Shown: positions 1-6,691, counted from the stretch's first letter. The stretch is 9,826 nucleotides of DNA from Phycisphaerae bacterium (GCA_018663565.1 JABJQE010000052.1:1-9826), one strand, 5' to 3'. Made by a program: numbers and translations. Notes: generated by a model from the sequence alone, not told the origin.

Positions 1-170
1 CTCTTGAGTTTGGGAACCATATTGAGAAGCCACGGCGAATCGGCGGGTTGATGAATGGACGCGTCGTGGCCAAGTCCAATGAATCCGTTCTCTGCAAACT
101 CAGCGTAGTACGTGTCAAATGCCGCGGGGTTCGCTGAACTACAGATTCTACTCGGCAGATTGCCCAGAAA
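1..170 (-). pseudogene. Gene fragment at left edge without a usable start
   Basis: The minus strand is open from a TAG at 171-173 to the window edge. From about position 119 leftwards it reads like real protein (FDTYYAEFAENGFIGLGHDA, then a stretch ending SPWLLNMVPKLK), with a normal mix of acidic, aromatic and aliphatic residues. No ATG, GTG or TTG codon lies between the TAG and this stretch; the first ATG (18-20) is far inside it and has no Shine-Dalgarno. It is therefore probably the 3' part of a gene whose 5' end was lost or shifted out of frame, possibly through the repeat-like sequence at 173-202. I do not recognise the family. The alternative is a chance open frame: the plus strand is also open here, from position 3 to a TGA at 135-137, but that reading is Arg/Val-rich and looks less natural. 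Confidence 0.3.
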
Positions 171-172
171 CT

Positions 173-202
173 ACCGAATCGGTGGCTGTCCCCTATTGGG
201 AC
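173..202. repeat. Twin small palindromes with GGTGGCTGTCCCC motif
   Basis: Two adjoining palindromes are visible. ACCGA-A-TCGGT spans 173-183 and GTCCC-CTATT-GGGAC spans 188-202. Together they contain GGTGGCTGTCCCC (181-193). From memory, motifs of this type (GGTG-CTGTCCCC and its complement) recur at the ends of REP-associated tyrosine transposase (RAYT/IS200-like) elements and their non-autonomous copies in many bacterial genomes. No transposase is present in the window, so this would be a solo end or a remnant. It lies next to the point where the left-edge reading frame breaks. The assignment is an inference and needs a genome-wide copy count. Confidence 0.3.
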
Positions 203-290
203 CAAATTTGTGCCCAAGCAAGATTGTGCGTGATAACTTTTTGAATAACTTTGCGTGCTCGGCATATGGAGGATCTGTACGATTCCGTGT

Positions 291-929
291 ATGACGTCAG
301 ATTCAACACAGATGAGCCACGAGATGAGGCTGGGGCACTGGGAAGGGGTGTATGGCTCAAAGGATGAGTCGGAACTGAGTTGGCATCAGGATGACCCATT
401 GCTTTCGAATAAGTTGATTACGGCATGTTCACCGCCTGCGGGATCTCTTGTCGATGTCGGCGGCGGCTCATCACTGCTTGGGGGCCAACTTGCTCAGCAG
501 GGATATGAGGTGACCGTCGTGGATATCTCAGTTTCCGCCATTGAGCGAGCCAAGGCTCGTACTGGCGCCGCAGGCGCCACCGTCAATTGGCTGGTCGGCG
601 ATATTCTGCAGCAGCCGGACCTCGGTTTGTGCGACGTGTGGCACGACCGCGCCGTTTTTCACTTTCTGACTCACGAAGACGACCGGCATGCGTATTTGGC
701 CTGCCTACACAAGACGGTTCGCCCTGGCGGTCATGTTGTGCTTGGGGCCTTTGCAGTGGATGGGCCAATGCAGTGCAGTGGCTTGCCAGTTGAACGCTAC
801 GACGCCTCCAGCGTGCAGTTGGTGCTTGGCGACGCGTGGAGCCTTGTGTCTACCGAACAGGAATTGCACACAACGCCTTGGGGAAAGAACCAGCTGTTCT
901 TCTGGGCGGTTGCCCGCTTGAGAGGGTGA
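291..929 (+). CDS. Class I SAM-dependent methyltransferase
   Basis: This 212-residue protein has a Rossmann-type methyltransferase fold and should transfer a methyl group from S-adenosylmethionine in the cytoplasm; the acceptor is unknown. Visible in order: an N-terminal cap with HWEGVYGSKDESELSW (16-31); motif I VDVGGGSSLLGG (54-65); strand 2 ending in the acidic residue of VTVVDIS (74-80); the motif-III-like HDRAVFHFL (118-126); VRPGGHVVLGAF (143-154); and a C-terminal CSGLPVERYD (162-171) followed by a TPWGKNQLFF strand (195-204). The HWE start and the CSGLPV-RYD block are typical of a subgroup often loosely annotated as TehB-like or trans-aconitate-like, but nothing here proves tellurite or aconitate as substrate. 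The start is uncertain. A GTG at 255 extends the frame by 12 residues, and GGAGG (268-272) lies 18 nt before the ATG at 291, too far for ideal spacing. ATG 312 begins only eight residues before HWE and is an equally good candidate. The gene converges on the RNA-binding protein gene, with a shared hairpin between them. Confidence 0.85.
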   Translation: MTSDSTQMSHEMRLGHWEGVYGSKDESELSWHQDDPLLSNKLITACSPPAGSLVDVGGGSSLLGGQLAQQGYEVTVVDISVSAIERAKARTGAAGATVNWLVGDILQQPDLGLCDVWHDRAVFHFLTHEDDRHAYLACLHKTVRPGGHVVLGAFAVDGPMQCSGLPVERYDASSVQLVLGDAWSLVSTEQELHTTPWGKNQLFFWAVARLRG

Positions 930-949
930 ACTCGATCAACTCAAACGCA

Positions 950-980
950 ACAACGGCCCGCCAAGTTGACGGGCCGTTGT
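950..980. terminator. Strong bidirectional hairpin between convergent genes
   Basis: A perfect 11-bp inverted repeat, ACAACGGCCCG (950-960) and CGGGCCGTTGT (970-980), encloses a 9-nt loop. It starts 20 nt after the methyltransferase stop and can also serve the convergent RNA-binding protein gene. Neither side has a long U-tract; the minus side has only TTGCGTTTG after the stem. It may act as a mRNA 3'-end stabiliser as much as a terminator. Confidence 0.7.
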
Positions 981-998
981 GTAGAACGCTTGTGTTGC

Positions 999-1029
999 AT
1001 CTGTGCTCGGAATGATCCGAGACGCAGAT
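999..1029 (-). terminator. Second hairpin just after the RNA-binding protein stop
   Basis: The minus-strand transcript of the RNA-binding protein gene forms a hairpin 7 nt after its stop. It has a 6-bp inner stem (CTCGGA 1006-1011 with TCCGAG 1016-1021, loop ATGA) and a 5-bp outer stem (ATCTG 999-1003 with CAGAT 1025-1029), separated by a 2/3-nt internal loop. No U-tract follows. Together with 950-980 it gives this mRNA a two-hairpin 3' end. Confidence 0.45.
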
Positions 1030-1036
1030 AGGGGGA

Positions 1037-1333
1037 TCACCAGCGGCGACCGCCACCACCACCACCACCACCACCACCGCCGCCAGCGCGGTCAGTCTTT
1101 GGGCGTGCTTCGTTCACATTGAGGGTCCGACCATCAAGGTCAGTACCGTTCAATGCTTCGATCGCATCGCGTGCGGCGCTGTCGGGCATAGTGACGAAGG
1201 CGAAGCCACGAGGGCGGCCGGTTTCGCGGTCGGTGATGACTGCGACATCCTCAACATTGCCGTGGGCGGCAAATGCGGCGCGAAGGCCATCCTCACTGGT
1301 GTTGAAGCTCATGTTACCTACGAAAATTTTCAA
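1037..1333 (-). CDS. RRM-domain RNA-binding protein with polyglycine tail
   Basis: This small 98-residue protein consists of one RNA recognition motif and a Gly-rich tail. RNP2 is KIFVGN (2-7) and RNP1 is RGFAFVTM (42-49); the aromatic residues in both bind RNA bases. The RRM ends with LDGRTLNVNEARPK (66-79), followed by 12 consecutive glycines (84-95) and RRW at the end. Bacterial RRM-Gly proteins of this kind are known from cyanobacteria and other phyla, several of them cold-induced, and act as general RNA-binding proteins or chaperones. I chose the TTG at 1333 because GGAG (plus-strand CTCC 1342-1345) lies 8 nt upstream and family members begin M-K-I-(F/Y)-V-G-N. A GTG at 1378 would add 15 residues but has no Shine-Dalgarno. 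The gene follows the DEAD-box helicase on the same strand, which suggests joint work on structured RNA. The domain call is secure; the physiological role is inferred. Confidence 0.88.
   Translation of the reverse strand: MKIFVGNMSFNTSEDGLRAAFAAHGNVEDVAVITDRETGRPRGFAFVTMPDSAARDAIEALNGTDLDGRTLNVNEARPKTDRAGGGGGGGGGGGGRRW
1049..1084. repeat. Trinucleotide repeat encoding (Gly)12
   Basis: Twelve in-frame glycine codons in a row (GGC/GGT on the minus strand) include eight consecutive identical ACC units on the plus strand (1055-1078). Such a pure tract can slip during replication without shifting the frame, so the tail length may vary between strains. Confidence 0.9.
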
Positions 1334-1434
1334 ACCAAATACTCCAAACTTGGACTGCTCACGGATGTCGGTCTTCACCGATGCGGGGCGGTCTGTCTTA
1401 TTCTGAATTCGCGACGTCCGCGGACCCGGGCGGC

Positions 1435-1464
1435 ATTCTACATGAACACCGGGCCGGCGGTCAG
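1435..1464 (-). promoter_or_regulatory. Possible promoter for the RRM protein gene
   Basis: On the minus strand CTGACC (plus 1459-1464) and TAGAAT (plus 1435-1440) are spaced by 18 nt, matching the sigma-70 consensus at 4/6 and 5/6 positions. The -35 box overlaps the last codons of the helicase. Transcription from here would give a leader of about 95 nt before the TTG start, reminiscent of the long leaders of cold-shock genes. Prediction by eye only. Confidence 0.3.
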
Positions 1465-2861
1465 GCTACGGCCTGTTTTCGTCGCTTTGATCGTTGTTTG
1501 TTGCTAGCGGGTGCTGCAGGGCCCTTATTGCCACGGCCGCTTTTGGCTCGTCGCTTGTTCCAATGGCTTGGGCGGCCATCCTCGCGGTTTTCGCTCTGAT
1601 TAGGCCGTTTTTTGCTCGATCCGCCACGGTGGCCTTTTTGGGCAGAATTCTTCTTCCTTCGGGTCCGAGAAGGATCAAAGAGCAGGTCAGATTCATCTGA
1701 GCGAATCTCGAGTTCCATGCGAATCAACCGTTCAATGGCCTTGAGATGTTTAATTTCTTCGTGGTCACAGAAGGACATGGCAATACCCGAATTCCCGGCC
1801 CGAGCTGTACGTCCGATGCGGTGCACATAGGTGTCTGGAAGATTTGGCAGGTCATAATTGATGACGTGCGTGATCTGGTCGACATCAATGCCGCGGGAGG
1901 CAATGTCGGTGGCGACGAGTACTTGCACCTTGCCAGACTTGAAGCCCTTGAGCGCGAGCGTGCGAGCATTCTGACTCTTGTTGCTGTGGATCGCCCCGGC
2001 CTCAACGCCAATGCGGTTGAGTTGCTTGACAACGCGGTCGGCGCCGTGTTTCGTTCGCGTAAAGATGAGCGTTCGATTCATGTCGTCGTGTCGAAGAATG
2101 CGTTCGAGTAGTGCGGGCTTGTTCTGCCGCATGACGAGGTAGACCGACTGTTTGATGGTTTCAACGGGCGACGCAACAGGCGCCGTCTCCATGAACACAG
2201 GGTTTGTAAGCAACGAGTCGGAGAGATCACGAATTTCTTTGGGCATGGTGGCTGAGAAGAACAGCGTTTGGCGTTTCTTGGGCATCATGCCGACAACCTT
2301 GCGGATGTCATTGATGAATCCCATGTCCAGCATTCGATCGGCCTCGTCGAGGACGAGGGTTTCGACGCCACGCAGATCGATGTGGCCCTGATTGATAAGG
2401 TCGAGCAATCTGCCAGGTGTTGCGACTAGGACATCGCATCCAGCACGCAGTCCACGTACTTGGCTTGCTTGTTTGACGCCGCCAAAGACGACGACGTGTC
2501 GAAGGCGAACGTGGCGGCCGTATGAACAGAAGCTCTCGAAGATCTGGCTTGCCAGCTCGCGAGTGGGTGCAAGGACGAGTGCCCGCGGGCGTCCGGGGTT
2601 GGCTCGGCGTCGTTTGCCCTTGCCGTTGGTCTTGATTTCAGGATGTTTTGATCGTTTCGTGCTCGTCTCAGCAAGGCGGTGCAACATGGGCAACGCGAAG
2701 GCTGCTGTTTTGCCGGTGCCAGTTTGAGCGCATCCGAGCACATCATTGCCAGCGAGCACTTCAGGAATCGCTTTGCCTTGAATTGGCGTGGCGGTTTCAT
2801 ATCCCTCAGCGGTCACAGCCCGAACGATGGGCTCTGCGAGCCGCAGTTCTGAAAACTTCAT
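1461..2861 (-). CDS. rhlE: DEAD-box ATP-dependent RNA helicase, RhlE-like
   Basis: This 466-residue cytoplasmic helicase uses ATP to unwind short RNA duplexes, as in ribosome assembly, mRNA decay and cold adaptation. All signature motifs are intact: Q motif TPIQ (25-28), I AQTGTGKT (45-52), Ia PTRELA (99-104), Ib TPGR (148-151), II DEAD (172-175), III SAT (203-205), IV LIFTRT (265-270), V ATDIASRGID (317-326) and VI HRIGRTARAG (347-356). The segment after motif VI and a disordered Lys/Arg-rich tail (about 397-466) resemble the RhlE group, so enzymatic identity is sure while RhlE rather than another DEAD subfamily is likely. An unusually basic insert (about 66-93) separates motifs I and Ia. 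The ATG at 2861 fits the family N-terminus (M-x-F-x-x-L); upstream there is only a weak GGA. The RRM protein gene follows on the same strand after about 127 nt. Confidence 0.93.
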   Translation of the reverse strand: MKFSELRLAEPIVRAVTAEGYETATPIQGKAIPEVLAGNDVLGCAQTGTGKTAAFALPMLHRLAETSTKRSKHPEIKTNGKGKRRRANPGRPRALVLAPTRELASQIFESFCSYGRHVRLRHVVVFGGVKQASQVRGLRAGCDVLVATPGRLLDLINQGHIDLRGVETLVLDEADRMLDMGFINDIRKVVGMMPKKRQTLFFSATMPKEIRDLSDSLLTNPVFMETAPVASPVETIKQSVYLVMRQNKPALLERILRHDDMNRTLIFTRTKHGADRVVKQLNRIGVEAGAIHSNKSQNARTLALKGFKSGKVQVLVATDIASRGIDVDQITHVINYDLPNLPDTYVHRIGRTARAGNSGIAMSFCDHEEIKHLKAIERLIRMELEIRSDESDLLFDPSRTRRKKNSAQKGHRGGSSKKRPNQSENREDGRPSHWNKRRAKSGRGNKGPAAPASNKQRSKRRKQAVA

Positions 2862-3119
2862 AGTCGTATTGTCTTTATCCGGAGATTCAAAGGGCCGCCG
2901 GTGCCCTATGAGACCGGAATGCGTCAGGCACGTGCTGTGCCCTGAAAAACCGACCGGTCCTCTACTGGATGTTTGGCAGATCCTTCTGCCGAGCCGCGTA
3001 CCGTAATGGAATTCGAGTGCCGAGTCCAGAGGAAACTGAGAATTGCATCGGCGTGACTCCGCAGTGGAAGGAGGCCATTGTGGGTGCTGGGAGCCTTCAC
3101 ATATGAGTGAGGGGGCGGA
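2862..3119. other. Intergenic region between helicase and hydrolase
   Basis: No gene is apparent in these 258 bases. They hold the 5' leader of the helicase and the 3' end of the hydrolase, both on the minus strand. Two short palindromes are visible: GGCAC-GTGCT-GTGCC (2927-2941), extendable by two pairs past a bulged C, and GGCAGA-TCCT-TCTGCC (2975-2990). Neither is followed by a U-tract in the right orientation, so I do not call a terminator. I found no convincing sigma-70 promoter for the helicase. Confidence 0.5.
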
Positions 3120-4886
3120 TTATTGGCCGTGCTGGGGGAGGAACCGCACGGAAATCCAGTCGGCAATGAAGTCGAGTACTTCTTGCGAGATGGTTTCCTC
3201 GATTTGGCCGTATTCGGACACGAGTCCTGATTCACTGTGCTGAAAGAGGTGGTTGAGTCCTGGGAATGCTCGAATGGTGTAGTCATTGTTATTGCCTTTC
3301 TTGAGCGCAGCAGCAATGGCATCGAGGTTGGCCTTGTACGGCACTTGCAAGTCGACTTCGCCGTTGATGGCCAGTACTGGGCAGCTCACCTTGCTGAGCG
3401 TGGGGGCGGGGTCATATCGCGCGAAGGCGCGAATCCAAGGCGACGTGAGTTGTGAGAGGGCTTGCTTCATTCCAGCTGCACGCTCATCTTCTGGAGCCGC
3501 AGCGAACTCAGGGTCGGATTCGATGATACTGCGAATGTGCACTACGGATTCGTCTGCTGTCAGCGACTCGTCGAGCACGACGTCCCAGAGTGCTCGGTGC
3601 ATGCGCCGTGATGATTCGACAGCCTCGTCGTCGGCGCCCATGGCTTGCATGAGCAATCTGTTTTGCGAGACAAGTAACCTGTCGCCACGAACTCCTGTGC
3701 CGGCTAGAAGTACGATGAAGGCCACTCGCTTGTCACGAGCCGCGACCAGCGGCGCAATGACGCCGCCCTCACTGTGGCCGATCAGGCCGATTTTCCCAAT
3801 CTCGTCCCGTGCTGACAGAAACGCAACGCCGGCTTCAACATCGTTGGCGAAGTCGAATGTCGTGGCGGTGCTAGGATTTGTTGCTTGCCCCAGTTGCGTC
3901 GAGGTCCCGCCGACGCCGCGGTCGTCGATGCGAAGTACCGCAATGCCTCGGCGAGTCAGCGCGTCTGCAATGACCCAGAATGGTTTGTGTTGAAAAATCT
4001 CTTCGTTGCGATCTTGCCCACCAGATCCAGTAATCATCAGCACTGCGGGGAATGGTCCACTGCTTCGAGGCGTTGTGAGCGTTCCTGCGAATGTGATGTC
4101 GTTCGCAGCATTCTGATAGGTGACTTCGATGCTGTCATATGGAAATGGCGGCTGGGGAGTCTGAGGTCGTTTGATGATGCTGGCCACTTCGACGCGTTTG
4201 AGCGATATGTCAAAGGTGGCGCCGCCCTGCGAGAACGTGCCAGTGAGCACATTGTTCGCGTCACTGAGAGACACGTCAAAGGTGCTGCCAATGCCTCCAA
4301 GTAGAATGTTGAGTGCACGGCTTGTTGTCCAGTCAATGCGGCCAATGGGAATCTCCTCCGGAGATTGATCCGGGCTGATCATGTATCCGGCGATTGTGGT
4401 CGGAGAATTGCGTTCAAGGTGCAGTACAAGTCGAAGCTGCACCACGCCTACATTGAGCATGCCTTCCCACGTACCAATGAGTTGGCCCGCGAGCGTTGTG
4501 GGCATCGGTGGAGGTGAGGGTGTGTGGGTACATGTCAGCGGTAGGCTCATGCCACGCTGCGTCCACTCGCCACGGAGTTCGTCTGTCTTTGAGTCCAACT
4601 TGGCCACCCAGATTGCGTTCGTGACGTCGCACATCACGGTCAGCGTGCTGTCAGAAAACGAAACATGGCTCAGGGGTATCCCGTAGGAGTCTTGCGAGGG
4701 CGTATCAACTGATCCTGTCCAGGTAGTTGGGCCGGTCGAGGTGATGTGCATGATCACCTGTGTGGCGCCACTTGAAGCTTGGATTTCGCCGGTCCAAATT
4801 CCTTCAATTGAGTGCGATGAAGCGACTGATGTGACGCAGAGCAGTGTGGAGATCACGAGTTGGGTGAGGTGGTTCATGGGTCGCAT
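3120..4886 (-). CDS. Exported alpha/beta hydrolase with tandem N-terminal beta domains
   Basis: This 588-residue secreted or periplasmic serine hydrolase is probably an esterase or peptidase-like enzyme of the dienelactone-hydrolase/prolyl-oligopeptidase type; its substrate is unknown. A signal peptide is clear: MRPMNHL, a hydrophobic core (QLVISTLLCVTSVA), then a likely cut after the ASSHS region (about 22-26). Two similar beta domains follow. Copy 1 (about 27-118) runs from GIWTGEI to LRGEWTQRGMSLPLT; copy 2 (about 136-232) runs from GTWEGML to LTGTFSQGGATFDISLKR; a Pro-rich linker (122-129) joins them. The catalytic domain (about 254-588) has an oxyanion-loop motif GSGGQDRNE (287-295), the nucleophile elbow GHSEGG with Ser372, an acid at Asp512 (NGEVD) and the base His546 (GLNHLF). 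An upstream ATG at 4940 would give 606 residues, but it would put 18 residues before the signal peptide and overlap the divergent PspC gene, so I prefer 4886 (4877 is also possible). No clear Shine-Dalgarno. Confidence 0.88.
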   Translation of the reverse strand: MRPMNHLTQLVISTLLCVTSVASSHSIEGIWTGEIQASSGATQVIMHITSTGPTTWTGSVDTPSQDSYGIPLSHVSFSDSTLTVMCDVTNAIWVAKLDSKTDELRGEWTQRGMSLPLTCTHTPSPPPMPTTLAGQLIGTWEGMLNVGVVQLRLVLHLERNSPTTIAGYMISPDQSPEEIPIGRIDWTTSRALNILLGGIGSTFDVSLSDANNVLTGTFSQGGATFDISLKRVEVASIIKRPQTPQPPFPYDSIEVTYQNAANDITFAGTLTTPRSSGPFPAVLMITGSGGQDRNEEIFQHKPFWVIADALTRRGIAVLRIDDRGVGGTSTQLGQATNPSTATTFDFANDVEAGVAFLSARDEIGKIGLIGHSEGGVIAPLVAARDKRVAFIVLLAGTGVRGDRLLVSQNRLLMQAMGADDEAVESSRRMHRALWDVVLDESLTADESVVHIRSIIESDPEFAAAPEDERAAGMKQALSQLTSPWIRAFARYDPAPTLSKVSCPVLAINGEVDLQVPYKANLDAIAAALKKGNNNDYTIRAFPGLNHLFQHSESGLVSEYGQIEETISQEVLDFIADWISVRFLPQHGQ

Positions 4887-4933
4887 CGTAGTGCGGCTCG
4901 CAAATAGAAGGTCGATGGAGTACTGTTGCAGGC

Positions 4934-5122
4934 ATGGCACTCGTACGGCGATCGAATAATCGAGTTATCGCAGGGGTCTGCGGAGGAATTGCCGACGCGC
5001 TCGAATGGAGTCCGGGAATGGTTCGCATTCTCTATGTCTTGGTGTCACTGCTCTCGGTTGCATTTCCCGGAATCTTGATCTACATCATTCTGTGGATCAT
5101 GATGCCGCTCGATCCAAGATGA
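4934..5122 (+). CDS. PspC-domain membrane protein
   Basis: This 62-residue protein is a single PspC domain, the membrane module of the phage-shock system, which in enterobacteria senses envelope stress and antagonises PspA. The RRSNNRVIAGVCGGIADAL start (5-23) is characteristic, including the GVCGGIA core, and a long hydrophobic helix (about 31-57) ends at the typical MMPLDP. Stand-alone PspC proteins are common outside proteobacteria; no PspA, PspB or PspF is present here, so a link to a phage-shock response is unproven. GGAG (4917-4920) lies 13 nt before the ATG, rather far. The stop overlaps the start of the next gene (ATGA), indicating translational coupling. It is divergent from the hydrolase gene, with under 50 bp between them for both promoters. 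Confidence 0.85.
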   Translation: MALVRRSNNRVIAGVCGGIADALEWSPGMVRILYVLVSLLSVAFPGILIYIILWIMMPLDPR

Positions 5123-5460
5123 CTCTTGCGATCGCCATCCGATGGAGCGGGCGTCTTCTGGGAAGCTTCTATTTCGCGTTTTTCATGTTCTTTCTGCTTG
5201 CCTATGTGATTGGTGGTGACTTTCCGCCACCGCAGGGATTGTCCCCATCCGAAGTTGCGATCTTTGCCGCGATTGGTGTTTCACAGGTTGGCGTGTTGTT
5301 GTCGTGGTGGCAGGGCGTACTTGGCGGCTATGTGATGTTGGCCGGGTGGGTCTCGCTGATGTGCGTCGAGTGGAACTTGGTGTTCAACATCTTCTTTGGT
5401 CTACCAGCGGTGGCTGGCGTATTGTTGATCACGTCGCCGCGTCGACCCTCAGTCAGTTGA
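5119..5460 (+). CDS. Small four-helix membrane protein
   Basis: This 113-residue inner-membrane protein is of unknown function. Four hydrophobic segments are visible at about 12-34, 46-63, 66-84 and 89-105. A short periplasmic or cytosolic loop after helix 1 has GGDFPPPQGLSP (32-43), and a WWQGVLGGY turn (63-71) separates helices 2 and 3. The pattern (a loop rich in Pro after helix 1, then a W-x-GxxGG turn) recalls small membrane proteins that I have seen classified as DUF7670; this is recall, not a search. The start is fixed by the ATGA overlap with the PspC gene, which makes the pair a two-gene operon and suggests an envelope-related role. The last 12 nt overlap the end of the convergent membrane protein gene. 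Confidence 0.75.
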   Translation: MTLAIAIRWSGRLLGSFYFAFFMFFLLAYVIGGDFPPPQGLSPSEVAIFAAIGVSQVGVLLSWWQGVLGGYVMLAGWVSLMCVEWNLVFNIFFGLPAVAGVLLITSPRRPSVS

Positions 5461-6624
5461 GTTTGGGGAAGGCGCGAGCGTTCCGCGGATAAGCCCGGGC
5501 CACCAGATGGCGGCTTCGTCTTGTCCATCGATGGTATAGCGCAGCAGCAAGTAGGCGCGAGTCGATGCGCCCATGACGTACGCAATCGCCCAGCCTGCAA
5601 CCACCCACTGCACCAGACTGTTCCAGAACGCGATGAGCCCAGCGGACCACTGAGTCGACCACGAGCCTTCGGATGTTGCTGATGGATCCATCGCGGCGGC
5701 GACCACTTCAAAAGTATTGCCTGTGACCCATCCGCCAACGAGCGCCTCGGTGATGGTGACCGTCAGCGTGGCTACGCCTCCCACAATGATGAGCCCAAGC
5801 GCTAAGCCGAGTAGCAGAGTGAAGAGGTAGAGCATCCAGGTGAGGGGTTTGGCCAGGACATAAGCAACCGCCCGGTGCATGGCATCAGGCCCATCGCAGT
5901 TTTCCGTTGCCACTGCTGGTAGCAGGAGCGGGCATGCGACGGCAAACCCAAGTAAAAGTAAGGTCACGCCAAGGCCAAGCAGCAATGCGAGTCCGTAGCC
6001 AAGCCCGCCGAGTAGGTCGAGAACGGGCACGTTCAGTAGCACGAATCCAAAGACCAGGAGACCCAGAGCGATAAACGCAGCCAATACGAACGGCACCATC
6101 AAGGCGCCGAAGAATGCAACCCAGCGTTCGAGACTCATGGCCAATGCCGGATTGAGTGGTGGCGGATCACCAGTTGCAATGTGCACAGCTTCGAGCCGGC
6201 AGAGCATCCCGCCACCGAAGGCCATGACTGCCGCAGTCCACGTACCAAACAGCACAAGGAACCAAAAGTGACCTTCGTTCCACAGCCGCGCCGTGGTTCC
6301 CCAGATGAGTTTCTTGCCAGCTGCGAGGAACTGATGCGGATTGGCTGTCGTGGTTGCGGCGACGAGCGCACCTCCTGATGTACCGATCCACTCCATGGAG
6401 CTTTCAAAAGGCGCCACGATTGAGTTGGCTGCATGTGGATTGTCCTCAGCGACGATCGCATCCCAGGTTCGGCCTCCGCCAACGAGCAGGGCCAACGTAA
6501 ACATGGCAATGCCGATGCGGCTTGGACTGATGGCTGTTCCAATCGCCTTGAGCAATGTTCCAAATCGGAACACGCGACCAAACTGAATGTCGTTGACTGA
6601 AGTAGCTGGAGGTCGTTCGCACAT
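5449..6624 (-). CDS. Polytopic membrane protein of unknown function
   Basis: This 391-residue protein has about six to seven predicted transmembrane helices (roughly 36-51, 119-140, 167-195, 205-238 probably as one or two, 260-290 and 328-350). An amphipathic N-terminal stretch with FRFGTLLKAIGTAISPSRIG (19-38) leads into helix 1. Between the middle helices, ENCDGPDAMHRAVAYVLAKP (241-260) is a polar, conserved-looking segment. The C-terminus has STRAYLLLRYTIDGQDE (354-370). I associate this plan (a DGxDA...YV..RP segment and an AYLLLR..DGxD tail) with uncharacterised planctomycete membrane proteins; no enzymatic motif is visible. The start is well supported: GAGGAG (plus CTCCTC 6633-6638) lies 8 nt before the ATG. 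It converges on the preceding plus-strand gene with a 12-nt overlap. Confidence 0.82.
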   Translation of the reverse strand: MCERPPATSVNDIQFGRVFRFGTLLKAIGTAISPSRIGIAMFTLALLVGGGRTWDAIVAEDNPHAANSIVAPFESSMEWIGTSGGALVAATTTANPHQFLAAGKKLIWGTTARLWNEGHFWFLVLFGTWTAAVMAFGGGMLCRLEAVHIATGDPPPLNPALAMSLERWVAFFGALMVPFVLAAFIALGLLVFGFVLLNVPVLDLLGGLGYGLALLLGLGVTLLLLGFAVACPLLLPAVATENCDGPDAMHRAVAYVLAKPLTWMLYLFTLLLGLALGLIIVGGVATLTVTITEALVGGWVTGNTFEVVAAAMDPSATSEGSWSTQWSAGLIAFWNSLVQWVVAGWAIAYVMGASTRAYLLLRYTIDGQDEAAIWWPGLIRGTLAPSPNSTD

Positions 6625-6632
6625 GGGGTGGT

Positions 6633-6638
6633 CTCCTC
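6633..6638 (-). promoter_or_regulatory. Ribosome binding site GAGGAG
   Basis: GAGGAG on the minus strand, 8 nt before the ATG at 6622-6624. This is one of the few strong Shine-Dalgarno sequences in the window and fixes the start of the polytopic membrane protein. Confidence 0.7.
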
Positions 6639-6691
6639 GGGCACTTGGTGTGTGGATTCGTGCTGACTGCCAGCGATGGTATCGACTTGGA

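Noticed and set aside
1049..1084. Repeated triplets as a CRISPR or tandem-repeat locus
   Set aside because: The units are 3 nt, in frame, and encode a polyglycine tail; there are no spacers.
1462..1480. CAGGC-TACG-GCCTG hairpin followed by TTTT as a terminator
   Set aside because: The T-run is on the plus strand, where no gene ends here; on the minus strand it lies within the last helicase codons and has no U-tract.
3286..3993. Long plus-strand open frame (235 codons) opposite the hydrolase
   Set aside because: It lies fully antisense to a well-supported alpha/beta hydrolase, is Ser/Arg-rich with no recognisable motif, and reflects codon bias of the real gene.
3885..4304. Plus-strand open frame of 139 codons inside the hydrolase
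   Set aside because: Antisense shadow with low-complexity composition and no domain; the minus-strand frame carries the conserved motifs.
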